NCBI GenBank assembly: GCA_958296075.1
Contig: CATQHW010000003.1
Span: forward strand, 434,001 to 498,000
Direction: 5' to 3'
Length of the DNA stretch: 64,000 bases
Source: an uncultured Spirochaetia bacterium
GTDB lineage: Bacteria; Spirochaetota; Spirochaetia; SZUA-6; Bin103
Both the position numbers and the translations under genes were made by a program. The notes beneath the pieces were generated by a model, which worked only from the letters and a program-made list of their open reading frames with translations, made no database searches and was not told the DNA's origin. This document shows positions 15,267-24,866 of the stretch, one piece after another. Positions within the stretch are counted from its first letter, which is position 1. Every line of letters begins with the position of its first letter.

Positions 15267-16358
15267 GTGCTGGGGGCGGCGCTGGCGATCGCCTTCATCG
15301 TGTCGAACACGATCGCCAACCTGCAGCAACGTGGGCTGGCTTCCGGTTACGGGTTTCTGTTCGACACCGCTGCGTTCGACATCAATCAGCGGCTGATACC
15401 TTACCGGTCGACTTCGACCTACGGGCGGGCGTTCCTGGTCGGCGGGCTGAACACGGTGCTGGTGGCGTCGCTCGGCATCGTCGCGGCCACCGCCATCGGC
15501 TTCGTGGCCGGTGTCCTGCGCCTGTCGAGCAACTTCCTGGTCAGCCGGATCGTGACCATCTACGTCGAGTTCACGCGCAACGTCCCGTTGCTGTTGCAGA
15601 TTATCTTCTGGTGGGTGATCATGCTGGCGTTGCCGCGGGTCCGCGACACGATCTCGATCGGCCACTTCGCCTTCCTCAACAACCGCGGCGTGCGGCTGCC
15701 GGCGCCGGTGCTTGCCGAGGGGGCGGTTTTCATCCTGGTCGCGTTGGCGGCCGGCGTCGCGGCGGCCGTGTTCCTGGTGCGCTGGGCGAAGGGGCGGCAG
15801 GACGCGACCGGCGAGAAGTTCCCGGCCGGGTGGACCGGACTGGGGCTGATCGTCGGGCTGCCGCTGGCGGCGTTCTTCATCCTCGGCCGTCCGATCAGCC
15901 TGGACCTGCCGGAGATGGGCCGGTTCAACCTGCGGGGTGGCTTCAACGTCACCCCGGAGCTGGTCGCCCTGTGGATCGCCCTGGCGACCTATACCGGCGC
16001 TTTTGTCTCGGAGATCGTGCGCGCCGGCATCCTGTCGGTCAGCAAGGGGCAGACCGAGGCGGCCGGCGCGCTCGGCCTGCCGGCCGGTCTGACGCTGCGG
16101 CAGATCGTGCTGCCGCAGGCGCTGCGCACGATCATCCCGCCGCTGACCAGCCAGTACCTGAACCTGACCAAGAACTCCTCGCTGGCAGTGGCGATCGGCT
16201 ACCAGGACCTGGTCTCGGTGGGCAACACGATCCTGAACCAGAGCGGCCAGGCGCTGGAGGTGATCTCAATCTACATGATCACCTACCTGTGTCTGAGCTT
16301 GCTCACCTCGCTGTTCATGAACTGGTACAACCGCCGCATCGCGCTGGTGGAACGATGA
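15267..16358 (+). CDS. aapQ: general L-amino-acid ABC transporter permease
   Basis: 363 aa from GTG 15267, but the frame is open further upstream and the first membrane helix seems to begin before that codon (LQLLLVLGAALAIAFIV). A non-ATG start such as CTG 15222 is possible. Several membrane helices; ASGYGFLFDTAAFDINQ and ARNVPLLLQ-like FTRNVPLLLQ near residue 100 are typical of AapQ. The EAA loop reads EAAGALGLPAGLTLRQIVLP. The 3' end overlaps aapM by 4 nt (atga). Confidence 0.9.
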   Translation: MLGAALAIAFIVSNTIANLQQRGLASGYGFLFDTAAFDINQRLIPYRSTSTYGRAFLVGGLNTVLVASLGIVAATAIGFVAGVLRLSSNFLVSRIVTIYVEFTRNVPLLLQIIFWWVIMLALPRVRDTISIGHFAFLNNRGVRLPAPVLAEGAVFILVALAAGVAAAVFLVRWAKGRQDATGEKFPAGWTGLGLIVGLPLAAFFILGRPISLDLPEMGRFNLRGGFNVTPELVALWIALATYTGAFVSEIVRAGILSVSKGQTEAAGALGLPAGLTLRQIVLPQALRTIIPPLTSQYLNLTKNSSLAVAIGYQDLVSVGNTILNQSGQALEVISIYMITYLCLSLLTSLFMNWYNRRIALVER

Positions 16359-17512
16359 GCGAGCCGGCAGCGGCCGGCCGGACACCCGACGGCCCGACGC
16401 TGGACGCCCAGGCGTTCCATCGCAGCCGCGCGCAGATGCTGCCGGCGCGTCCGGCGCCGGTGACGACGATCGGGGCGCTGGGGTGGCTGCGCGCCAACCT
16501 GTTTTCGAGTTGGCTCAACACCGCCCTCACGGTGGCGGCGCTGCTGCTGCTGTGGCGGGTCGTGCCGCCGCTGCTGAACTGGGCGCTGTTCGACGCCGAC
16601 TTCACCGGCGCCACCGGCAAGGAGTGCACGGGGGCGGGCGCCTGCTGGGCATGGCTGGACCAGCGCATCAATCAGTTCCTCTACGGCTTCTACCCGGCCG
16701 ATTCGTACTGGCGGGTCAACGTGGCGCTGATCCTGCTGATCCCTGCGGTCGCCTACGTGCTGTTCGACCGGCTGCCCTACGCCCGTTACGGGCGCTGGTA
16801 CTCGCTGGCGTACCCGGTGATCGCTGCGGTTCTGCTGGTCGGCGGGTTCGGCCTGGAGACGGTGCCGACCGACCGGTTCGGCGGCTTCATGCTCAACCTG
16901 GTGGCGGGACTGGCCGGCATCGCCCTGTCGCTGCCGATCGGCATCCTGCTGGCGCTCGGCCGTCGTTCGCGGCTGCCGGTGATCCGCATCGCCTCGGTCG
17001 GGTTCATCGAGGTGATCCGCGGGGTGCCGCTGATCACCTTGCTGTTCGTGGCGATCATCATCCTGCAACTGTTCCTGCCGCCTGGCATGTCGCTTGATCA
17101 GTTGATGCGGGTGATGGTGATGATCACCGCGTTCTCCTCGGCGTACATGGCGGAGGTGATCCGCGGCGGACTGCAGGCGATTCCCGGCGGGCAGTACGAG
17201 GCGGCGCAGGCGGTGGGCCTGAGCTACTGGAAGATGATGCGCCTGATCGTGCTGCCGCAGGCGCTCAAGATCGCGATCCCCGGGATCGTCAACACCTTCA
17301 TCGGCCTGTTCAAGGACACGACGCTGGTAGTCACGATCGGTCTGTTCGACATCCTGGGCCACGCGCGGCTGCTGCAGACCAATCCGGACTGGATCGGCAA
17401 GGTCGACTATGAGACCTTTCTGATCGCGGCGCTGTTCTTCTTCGTGATCTGCCTTTCGATGTCGCGCTACTCGATCAACCTCGAAAAACGCCTCGACACC
17501 ACCCGGCGATAG
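16355..17512 (+). CDS. aapM: general L-amino-acid ABC transporter permease
   Basis: 385 aa. Starts within the aapQ stop (ATGA). A Pro/Ala-rich cytoplasmic head (about 1-45) precedes the helices. An insert with cysteines ([18 protein letters not shown]) and [11 protein letters not shown] is characteristic of AapM/BztC, and [20 protein letters not shown] and the EAA loop [20 protein letters not shown] are conserved. Forms the membrane channel with AapQ. Confidence 0.93.
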   Translation: MSEPAAAGRTPDGPTLDAQAFHRSRAQMLPARPAPVTTIGALGWLRANLFSSWLNTALTVAALLLLWRVVPPLLNWALFDADFTGATGKECTGAGACWAWLDQRINQFLYGFYPADSYWRVNVALILLIPAVAYVLFDRLPYARYGRWYSLAYPVIAAVLLVGGFGLETVPTDRFGGFMLNLVAGLAGIALSLPIGILLALGRRSRLPVIRIASVGFIEVIRGVPLITLLFVAIIILQLFLPPGMSLDQLMRVMVMITAFSSAYMAEVIRGGLQAIPGGQYEAAQAVGLSYWKMMRLIVLPQALKIAIPGIVNTFIGLFKDTTLVVTIGLFDILGHARLLQTNPDWIGKVDYETFLIAALFFFVICLSMSRYSINLEKRLDTTRR

Positions 17513-17540
17513 ACGCCGAGACCGACGACAGGGAGCGAGT

Positions 17541-18305
<765 letters not shown>

Positions 18306-18550
18306 CCCGGCGGGCCTTGCCGGCGAGCCGTGCCGAGATGTCGTCACGATGCGGCGCAAGATGACGGCGAGCACGGCTTTTCACCTGCGAGCGACCCGCG
18401 CGCCGTCCAGGCAGTGCGGGAGTTTGACAAACCGGAGAGCGATCCCTACCGTGCCAGCAGGCTGGTCACCGGACGCTGCGGAGGCGTGTACGCTACCGCC
18501 CCCGCCGTGCACCGTGCCGATGCCACCATCACGCTACCGGAGATCCACCC

Positions 18551-19180
18551 TTGGCAAGCGACGATCCGGTCGATTCTCGATTCAAGGACCTGCTCGACCA
18601 ATTCGAGCGTCACATCCGCGAAGATGCCGATTTGGAGCGCCTCAAGGTGATCCGCCGGCAGATACGCACCGCCCTGCCCCTGGGCGTGCGCCAGTACCTG
18701 CCGGCCTACCTGCTGCAGGAGGCGGTCGGCGCCGGCGTGCCGCGCACGGCCGCCGGACGCGACCGCCCTGCTGCCGCCGATCGGACGCCGCCGCGGCCAT
18801 CCGCGGGCGCCGAGCGTGCCGGCCGCGCCGCCGAGGCGGAGTCCGCCCCCGCAGCCGCCGCGGCCCCGGCACGGGATGAGGGGACACGAGACGCTGAGGC
18901 GCGAGACGCTGGGGACGCGCCGGAGGCCGACGGCGAGATGGCGCGCCTGTTCGTGAGCGTGGGGCGCAGCCGGCGGGTTTCGCGCCAGATGTTGACCGAC
19001 CTGTTCGTCGCCAAACTGGAGCTGCCGCACGACCACATCGGCGAGGTCAAGATACTCGACAATTTCTCCTTCATCGAAGTGCCGTCGGAGATCGCCCAAT
19101 CGGCGATCGACAAGATCAGCGGCGAGACCCTGAACGGGCGGCGCGTAAACGTCGACTACGCGCGCAGCAAGAAGCCCTGA
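18551..19180 (+). CDS. DbpA-type RNA-binding domain protein
   Basis: 209 aa from a TTG start (ggag eight bases upstream). An N-terminal helical part (DSRFKDLLDQFERHIREDAD, then RTALPLGVRQYLPAYLLQEA), a low-complexity Ala/Arg/Asp linker (about 70-130), and a C-terminal RRM-like DbpA domain: ARLFVSVGRSRRVSRQMLTD, HIGEVKILDNFSFIEVP, NGRRVNVDYARS. In DEAD-box helicases this domain binds 23S rRNA; here there is no helicase core. Likely an RNA chaperone or ribosome-assembly factor. Sits 34 bp upstream of trmB. Confidence 0.8.
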   Translation: MASDDPVDSRFKDLLDQFERHIREDADLERLKVIRRQIRTALPLGVRQYLPAYLLQEAVGAGVPRTAAGRDRPAAADRTPPRPSAGAERAGRAAEAESAPAAAAAPARDEGTRDAEARDAGDAPEADGEMARLFVSVGRSRRVSRQMLTDLFVAKLELPHDHIGEVKILDNFSFIEVPSEIAQSAIDKISGETLNGRRVNVDYARSKKP

Positions 19181-19215
19181 CGGCGCTCACCGGCCGGCCC
19201 CCGGCCTGACCGCCG

Positions 19216-19785
19216 GTGGACGGCGACCATGCGCCGGTGCTGCAGGCGGCGCTGGCGGCCGCCGCCGGTGCGCGCCTGGAGATCGAGATCGGCTGCGGCA
19301 ACGGCATCTTCCTTGCCGACTACGCGGCGGCCCGGCCGGACAGCATCTGCGTCGGCATCGACCTCAAGCAGCGCCGCTGCGAGAAGGCGCAGCGGAAGCT
19401 GCAGCGCCGGGGGCTCCCCAACGCCTTCGTGATCAACGGCCGCGCCGAGGAGGTGATCGAACGGCTGCCGCCGGGAAGCGTCCACGCGTTCCACCTCTAT
19501 TTTCCGGACCCGTGGCCCAAGGCGCGCCATCGACGCCGGCGCTTTCTGCGCGGCGATGTCCTGGACCGCATGGTGAACGCTCTGGCGGCGGGCGGGCGGA
19601 TCCTGTTCGCGACCGACTTCCTGGACTACCAGGTCCAGGGGCGAGTGCTGTTCGCCTACCATCCGGAGCTGCTCCTGGACGACGCGGCGGCGCCGCGCGG
19701 AGCGGATCGGTCGACGTTCGCGGTGCGGCTGGCCGGCGTGGGCGCGGGCATGCGGCTGGCCTGCGCGTACAAGCGGCCGGCCTGA
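19216..19785 (+). CDS. trmB: tRNA (guanine-N7)-methyltransferase
   Basis: 189 aa from GTG 19216. AdoMet motif I EIEIGCGNGIFLADYA, motif GIDLKQRRCEKAQRK, and the TrmB signature YFPDPWPKARHRRRRF are clear; ILFATDFLDYQ follows. It methylates G46 in tRNA variable loops. Slightly short at the N-terminus against E. coli TrmB, as in many bacteria. Confidence 0.95.
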   Translation: MDGDHAPVLQAALAAAAGARLEIEIGCGNGIFLADYAAARPDSICVGIDLKQRRCEKAQRKLQRRGLPNAFVINGRAEEVIERLPPGSVHAFHLYFPDPWPKARHRRRRFLRGDVLDRMVNALAAGGRILFATDFLDYQVQGRVLFAYHPELLLDDAAAPRGADRSTFAVRLAGVGAGMRLACAYKRPA

Positions 19786-19793
19786 GCCGCCGC

Positions 19794-20171
19794 TCAGCGG
19801 TTGCGGCGTTCCTCCGCAGACTGGCACGGAACGCAGAATAACGCGTACGGCAGCGCCTCCAGCCGTTCGTCCGGGAGCCGGGAACCGCACCGCATGCAGG
19901 CGCCGTAGTGACCGGTCTCGATCCGCGCCAGCGCGGACTGGATCAGGTTGAGGCGCCGCACCTCCTGGGCGCCGAGCGTCTCCAGCGTCTTGCGGTCCAT
20001 GTCCTCGGTGGCGACGTCGGCCATGTCCTTGGGGTCCAGGTTGCCCAGGACACCGCGCGCCATCGTGTCCTCTTCGGCCAAGTGCTGCAGGATCTCACGC
20101 TTGAGGCTCAGCAGCTTGTCACGCATCCGATCGACCAGGGTCTCGACGGGCGCATCCTGCGAATCATCCAT
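19794..20171 (-). CDS. DksA/TraR-family zinc finger transcription factor
   Basis: 125 aa starting at MDDSQDAPVE; the open frame extends upstream but without family similarity. A long coiled coil (about 10-85) has a tip segment DPKDMADVA resembling the acidic DxxDxA tip that enters the RNA polymerase secondary channel. The C4 zinc finger follows (CMRCGSRLPDERLEALPYAL, then FCVPCQ). A modulator of RNA polymerase, possibly with ppGpp. Ends 9 bp from convergent trmB. Confidence 0.88.
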   Translation of the reverse strand: MDDSQDAPVETLVDRMRDKLLSLKREILQHLAEEDTMARGVLGNLDPKDMADVATEDMDRKTLETLGAQEVRRLNLIQSALARIETGHYGACMRCGSRLPDERLEALPYALFCVPCQSAEERRNR

Positions 20172-20300
20172 GGTCGTTGGAGCGGGCCGGAAGATACCGA
20201 AATCGGCGACCGCGATCAACCGGGCTCGCCGTCTACTACCCGTGTGACGACGAAAGATCGCCGGACGATCCGGGGCCAAGGGTTGGCGGAGCGAACGTGG

Positions 20301-20705
20301 CTACCGGGTCGTGGCTGCCGGGTCGAGGCGCAGCGACGCGGAGTTGATGCAGTAGCGCTTGCCGGTCGGCGCCGGGCCGTCGTCGAAGACGTGGCCCAGA
20401 TGGGCGTCGCAGCGCGCGCAGAGCACCGCGGTGCGGCGCATGAACAGCGAGCGGTCCTCCTCCGTCTGCACGGCTCGGTCATTGCGGGGAGCGGTGAAAC
20501 TGGGCCAGCCGGTGCCGGAGTCGAACTTGGCGCCGGAGTCGAACAGCGCCTGCCCGCAGCAGCGGCAGCGGTAGGTGCCCGGCTCCTTGCTGCGCCAGTA
20601 GCGGCCGGTGAACGGCGGCTCGGTCCCGTTGCGGCGCGTCACCTGATACTCCTGGTCGGACAGCTCGCTCCGCCACTCGGCGTCGGTCTTGACCACCTTG
20701 TCCAT
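20301..20705 (-). CDS. msrB: peptide methionine-(R)-S-oxide reductase
   Basis: 134 aa. Reduces methionine-R-sulfoxide in proteins. Zinc cysteines lie in CRCCG (Cys47, Cys50) and CARC (Cys96, Cys99); the catalytic Cys119 lies in [18 protein letters not shown] and GHVFDDGP are conserved. No MsrA domain is fused. Seven bases separate it from the upstream HD gene, so both are probably one transcript. Confidence 0.95.
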   Translation of the reverse strand: MDKVVKTDAEWRSELSDQEYQVTRRNGTEPPFTGRYWRSKEPGTYRCRCCGQALFDSGAKFDSGTGWPSFTAPRNDRAVQTEEDRSLFMRRTAVLCARCDAHLGHVFDDGPAPTGKRYCINSASLRLDPAATTR

Positions 20706-20712
20706 GGTCGCT

Positions 20713-21279
20713 TTACAGATTGATCTGCGCAGCGACCGGCCGCATGCCGGCGATGACGTCGCCGATCAGGTCGTCGAGGTCGCGGCCGAGCATGGCGCAG
20801 CCGCGCTCGATCACCGCACGGTCGACCCCGGCGGCGAATCCCTTCTGCTTCCACTTCTTGCGTACCGACTTGACTTCCAGGTCGCGCACGCTCTTCGACG
20901 GGCGCACCAGCGCGCAGGCGGTGACGAAGCCGACCAGCTCGTCGACCGCGTAGAGGGTCTTTTCCAGCAAGCTGCGCGGCTCCACGTCGGTGCAGATCTG
21001 CCAGCCGTGCGACAGCACCGCGCGAATGTAGTCGGCCGGCCACCCCGCTTCGGTCAGGATCGCCTCGGTCTTGCGGCAGTGCTCCTCCGGGAACCGCTCC
21101 CAGTCGAGGTCGTGCACCAGTCCGATCACCCCCCACGCGTCCGGGTCCTCGCCGGCCGCCTGCGCCCCGGCGCGCATCACCGCCTCGACGGCTTGGCAGT
21201 GATTGCACAGCGCCGGCGACTCGATGTAGCGCTGCACCAGCTCCCACGCCTCCGCGCGGGTCGGCGCGCCCGCCATCAC
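20713..21279 (-). CDS. HD-domain phosphohydrolase-like protein
   Basis: 188 aa. The N-terminal half has the HD signature of HDIG proteins ([48 protein letters not shown]), with His28, the HD pair and a later His as metal ligands. The second half ([20 protein letters not shown], then [19 protein letters not shown]) is typical of short HD hydrolases of unknown substrate found next to metabolic genes. The start overlaps the SHMT-like stop by 4 nt. Confidence 0.82.
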   Translation of the reverse strand: MMAGAPTRAEAWELVQRYIESPALCNHCQAVEAVMRAGAQAAGEDPDAWGVIGLVHDLDWERFPEEHCRKTEAILTEAGWPADYIRAVLSHGWQICTDVEPRSLLEKTLYAVDELVGFVTACALVRPSKSVRDLEVKSVRKKWKQKGFAAGVDRAVIERGCAMLGRDLDDLIGDVIAGMRPVAAQINL

Positions 21280-22682
21280 GCCGCCCCGAACAGCGAGCCG
21301 ACCGCGTCGGCGGCGACCGGAAACATCGGCTCCAGCATGCGCATGGCCAGCGGGATCGCCTGGTAGGCCGGCAGGCAGTAGCGCATGTCCCGGAACCGGC
21401 CGCGCAGGGCGACCACCTCGTCACGCACGTTCTCATCGCGCAGCACGACGCGGGCGATCAACTCGGCGAGGGTCTCGAAGTCGGCCGCCTGCATGCCGTA
21501 CCGGGTCATCTCCTGGACGCCCAGGCGCACGCCGCCGGAAACCGCGAAGCTCGCGTCGCCCGGCAGGGCCTGGTAGTTGGCGATGATGTTGTTGCGCTCC
21601 AGGCGTTCCGCCGCCTGGTCGCCCGCCAGCGCCGGCGCGACCCGGACGATCACCTGATGGGTGTGGGTGTAGCCCTCCGACTCGCCCCCTTCCACGGCGA
21701 TGCCGGCGGCGGCCAGCGCCTGCGCGAACGCGCGCGCGTTGCCGATCACGTCGCGCTGATAGTCGTCCTTGCAGGCGTTCATCTCGTACAGCGCCGCCAG
21801 AAAGCCGATCAGCGTACCGAGGTGATGGTTGCTGGTGGTGCCGGGACAGGCGCGGTGCCGCACGTGCGGCCACAGCGGGCGAGCCGCCGGGGAGCCGAGC
21901 ACCACGCCGCGCTGCGGGCCGAAGAAGGTCTTGTGCGTGCTGCCAGTCACGACCGCCGCGCCCTCGGCGAGCGGCGCCTGGAAGGCGCCGTAGAGGCCTA
22001 GCGCGTGCGCCATGTCGAACATCAGCAGCGGCGGCTCGTCCAACCCGGCGGTCAGGTCGGCCACCGCGCGAACCGGCTCCGGGTGCAGGAACATGCTCTT
22101 GCCGAACACGATCAGGTCCGGGCGCCGCTCGCCGACCAGCGCCAGCAGCGCCTCCGTGTCGGCCAGATACGGATTGTCGGCCCGCACCGGGATCGGGTAG
22201 GCGCGCTCGGCGCCGGCGGCGTCGCGGTCGACCGCGTTGAAGAGCGCTCCCATCGACTGGGCGCTCAGGTGGCCGCCCTCGATCAGGCCGTTGTTGATCA
22301 CCGACGACAGCCGCCGCATGGGACCGTCGTTGCCGCGGTTCTTCATGCGCAGCAATGCTTCGAAGACGACGATGTTGGCGAGCTGGCCGCTGACCGGCCG
22401 CGCCTCCACCCGGTCGCAGCCGAAGAAGCGCTGCGTCTGCGCGTGCACCTCCTCCTCGATCTCCTGGATGAAGTCGGTGCCCTGGTAGAAGTAGACCTCC
22501 GTCCCCTTCAGGCGGCGGTGCTCGGCGTAGCGCCCGGCGGCGTCGGCCACCTCGCACGCCTTCACCAGCAGGCTGGGCGTGGTCTCCGACGGGATCAGAT
22601 TGATGCATTCGTGCTGGCGCCATCGGTTGTTGGCGGCCACCCGATCGGCGAGCGCGGTCATCGTGTCGGCGAGTGTCTTCAT
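21276..22682 (-). CDS. serine hydroxymethyltransferase-like PLP enzyme
   Basis: 468 aa, longer than usual GlyA (about 415-430). INLIPSETTPSLLV corresponds to the N-terminal INLIASEN motif; RLKGTEVYFYQGTDFIQEIE, VEARPVSGQLANIVVFEALL and the PLP-lysine block VTGSTHKTFFGPQRGV follow. LFDMAH-type LLMFDMAHALGLYG supplies the Asp for the PLP ring. The sequence is divergent enough that serine/glycine interconversion is likely but not certain; a related aldolase or lyase role is possible. First gene of a four-gene minus-strand run with the HD protein and msrB. Confidence 0.8.
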   Translation of the reverse strand: MKTLADTMTALADRVAANNRWRQHECINLIPSETTPSLLVKACEVADAAGRYAEHRRLKGTEVYFYQGTDFIQEIEEEVHAQTQRFFGCDRVEARPVSGQLANIVVFEALLRMKNRGNDGPMRRLSSVINNGLIEGGHLSAQSMGALFNAVDRDAAGAERAYPIPVRADNPYLADTEALLALVGERRPDLIVFGKSMFLHPEPVRAVADLTAGLDEPPLLMFDMAHALGLYGAFQAPLAEGAAVVTGSTHKTFFGPQRGVVLGSPAARPLWPHVRHRACPGTTSNHHLGTLIGFLAALYEMNACKDDYQRDVIGNARAFAQALAAAGIAVEGGESEGYTHTHQVIVRVAPALAGDQAAERLERNNIIANYQALPGDASFAVSGGVRLGVQEMTRYGMQAADFETLAELIARVVLRDENVRDEVVALRGRFRDMRYCLPAYQAIPLAMRMLEPMFPVAADAVGSLFGAA

Positions 22683-22698
22683 CAGCGGTACATCCGTT

Positions 22699-22770
22699 CG
22701 GGATGAGAGGACTCGAACCTCCGATCTCCTGCTCCCAAAGCAGGCGCCTTGGCCGCTAGGCTACATCCCG
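22699..22770 (-). tRNA. tRNA-Pro(TGG)
   Basis: Cloverleaf on the minus strand: acceptor cgggatg/catcccg, anticodon stem cctgc/gcagg with loop tttggga (anticodon TGG), T-loop ggttcgagtcc. No CCA encoded. Confidence 0.93.
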
Positions 22771-22886
22771 CGGGTCGGCGGCCCGGCAGCGCAGGGTCGC
22801 AGCCTACGGAGGGCGTGGTGCGCCGTCAACAACCGAATGGGCTTGCCGCTCACCGTGCCGATTCGACAGACTCCGTACGGACGCCG

Positions 22887-22960
22887 GCGTCCATAGCTCA
22901 GCAGGATAGAGCAGCAGCCTTCTAAGCTGCGGGTCAGAGGTTCGAGTCCTCTTGGACGCA
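22887..22960 (+). tRNA. tRNA-Arg(TCT)
   Basis: Acceptor gcgtcca/tggacgc, anticodon stem gcagc/gctgc with loop cttctaa (TCT), T-arm gaggttcgagtcctc, discriminator A. No CCA encoded. Confidence 0.93.
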
Positions 22961-22990
22961 ACGGCGCTCCGCACGCACGGGAAATCGGCT

Positions 22991-24202
22991 ATGCAGATTC
23001 GGGACGACAGGCTGGACGCGCTGGCACAGGAAAACGACCGGCGCATCGTGCTGCTGGTGCTCGACGGGCTCGGCGGGCTGCCGCGTGAGCCCGGCGGCCG
23101 CACCGAGCTGGAGAGCGCCCGCACGCCCAACCTGGACGCCGCCGCGGCGGCCGGCGAATGCGGCCTGCACCTGCCGGTCGGCTACGGCGTGGCGCCCGGC
23201 TCGGCGCCGGGCCACTTGGCGCTGTTCGGCTACGACCCGCTCGACGTGCCGGTAGGCCGCGGCGTGGTGGCTGCCCTGGGCATCGGCTTTCCGCTGCAGG
23301 ACGGCGACGTCGCCGCGCGGCTCAACTTCGCCACCAGCGACGCGGCGGGGCGCATCACCGACCGGCGCGCCGGGCGGATCGCGACCGAGGTCTGCGCCGA
23401 GCTGTGCGCGCTGCTCGACGGCCTGGAGCTTGCCGGGGCCGAGCTGTTCGTGCGGCCGGTGAAGGACTACCGGGCGGTGGCGGTGCTGCGCGGACCGGGG
23501 CTGTCCGACCGGATCGCCGACACCGACCCGCAGCGTACCGGCGCCCCGGCGCTCGCGCCACGCGCGCTGGAGCCGGCCGCCGGGCCGACCGTTCGCATCA
23601 TCGCGGACTTCCTGAAGCAGGCGCGCGAGCGGCTGGCCGGCCGCCGGCCGGCCAACGACCTGCTGCTGCGCGGCTTCGCCGTGCGCCCGGCGCTGCCGCC
23701 GCTGCACCTGCGGTTCGCCATGCGCGGCGTGGCGATCGCGGTCTATCCCGACTACAAGGGCGTCAGCCGCCTGGCCGGCATGGACGTGATCGACCGGCTC
23801 GGCGACCTGGACCAGCAGATGGCGGCGCTCGCCGGAGCCTGGCCGGGAGCGCACCGATTCTTCTTCGTGCACCACAAGTACACCGACTCGGCCGGCGAGG
23901 ACGGCGACTTCGACGCCAAGGTCGCGGAGATCGAGCGGGTCGACGCCGCGTTGCCGGCCATTCTGGCGCTCGCCCCGGACGTGCTGATCGTCACCGGCGA
24001 CCACTCCACCCCGGCGGTGGCGCGCACCCACACCGAGCATCCGGTGCCGTTCCTGATCCGCGCCGCCGCCGGCCGGCCCGACGCCGTGCGCGAGTTCGGC
24101 GAACGCGCCTGCGCGGCCGGCGCCTGGGGCGTCGTGCCCGCCAACGCCCTGCTGCCGATCGCCACCGGGTACGCGGGGAAACGGCGCCGCTTTGGCGCAT
24201 GA
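22991..24202 (+). CDS. apgM: cofactor-independent phosphoglycerate mutase, archaeal type
   Basis: 403 aa from ATG 22991; an in-frame extension would run into the tRNA gene and is rejected. Alkaline-phosphatase-superfamily enzyme converting 3- to 2-phosphoglycerate. Metal site and family motifs: IVLLVLDGLGGLP, ARTPNLDAAAAAGECGL, GSAPGHLALFGYDP (nucleophile Ser), FFFVHHKYTDSAGEDGDFDA, VLIVTGDHSTPA and HTEHPVPFLI. The archaeal-type ApgM also occurs in scattered bacteria. Overlaps lplA by 11 nt. Confidence 0.93.
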   Translation: MQIRDDRLDALAQENDRRIVLLVLDGLGGLPREPGGRTELESARTPNLDAAAAAGECGLHLPVGYGVAPGSAPGHLALFGYDPLDVPVGRGVVAALGIGFPLQDGDVAARLNFATSDAAGRITDRRAGRIATEVCAELCALLDGLELAGAELFVRPVKDYRAVAVLRGPGLSDRIADTDPQRTGAPALAPRALEPAAGPTVRIIADFLKQARERLAGRRPANDLLLRGFAVRPALPPLHLRFAMRGVAIAVYPDYKGVSRLAGMDVIDRLGDLDQQMAALAGAWPGAHRFFFVHHKYTDSAGEDGDFDAKVAEIERVDAALPAILALAPDVLIVTGDHSTPAVARTHTEHPVPFLIRAAAGRPDAVREFGERACAAGAWGVVPANALLPIATGYAGKRRRFGA

Positions 24203-24866
24203 CCGCGGGGCGCCCGACCCGGAGTCGGCCGGCGTCAACGACGCTCTGCTCGACCGGCAGGAGCGCACCGGCCGGCCCGCGTGGCGTATCTACGAGCCGG
24301 CGGAGCCGGCGATCGTGTTCGGTGCCGCCGGCCGGGCGCAGACCGACGTGTACGTCGAGAGCGCGCGCGCCGACGGCGTGCCGTTGCTGCGGCGCCGCGG
24401 CGGCGGCGGCACCGTCCTGCTCGCTCCCGGACAGCTCGTCCTGGCGCTGGCGGCGGCGATCGACTCCCCGTACCGCAACCGCGAGCACCTGTGCGCGATC
24501 AACGCCTGGGTAGCGGAGGCGCTCGCCGGGCTCGGCGTGAGCGGCGTGCGCCCGCAGGGCATCTGCGATTTGGCGATCGGCGGCCGCAAGGTGCTCGGCG
24601 CGTCGCTGTTCCGGCGCCGCAACGTGCTCTTCTACCAGTCGAGCCTGCTGGTCTGCTGCGACCTGGCCCTGTTCGGCCGCTACCTGCGGCATCCGGTTCG
24701 GGAGCCCGACTACCGGGCGCGGCGCGCGCACGCCGCGTTCTGCACTACGCTCGCCGAACAGGGCCACGCGCTTGCGCCCGAACGGGTCGCCGGGGCGCTG
24801 CGTCCGATCGTGGCACGACGGATCGCCCTGCCCGCCATGGGCATCCGGGCCGCCGCGTGCCGCTGA
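24192..24866 (+). CDS. lplA: lipoate-protein ligase A-like (BPL/LPL family)
   Basis: 224 aa from a TTG overlapping the apgM stop. The BPL/LplA catalytic fold shows LLRRRGGGGTVLLAPGQLVL (the RRxSGGG lipoyl-AMP loop, with Gly replacing Ser) and IGGRKVLGASLFRRRNV (catalytic Lys region), then FYQSSLLV. It attaches lipoate or octanoate to carrier domains. Lacks the C-terminal accessory domain of E. coli LplA, so a LipB/LplJ-like role or dependence on a partner is possible. Confidence 0.83.
   Translation: MAHDRGAPDPESAGVNDALLDRQERTGRPAWRIYEPAEPAIVFGAAGRAQTDVYVESARADGVPLLRRRGGGGTVLLAPGQLVLALAAAIDSPYRNREHLCAINAWVAEALAGLGVSGVRPQGICDLAIGGRKVLGASLFRRRNVLFYQSSLLVCCDLALFGRYLRHPVREPDYRARRAHAAFCTTLAEQGHALAPERVAGALRPIVARRIALPAMGIRAAACR

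Noticed and set aside
15611-16354. Long extension of the aapM frame upstream
   Set aside because: It overlaps aapQ in another frame; aapM starts at the ATGA overlap at 16355.
24281-24856. Extension of the lipoprotein frame upstream
   Set aside because: It overlaps lplA in another frame; the lipoprotein signal peptide fixes the start near 24857.
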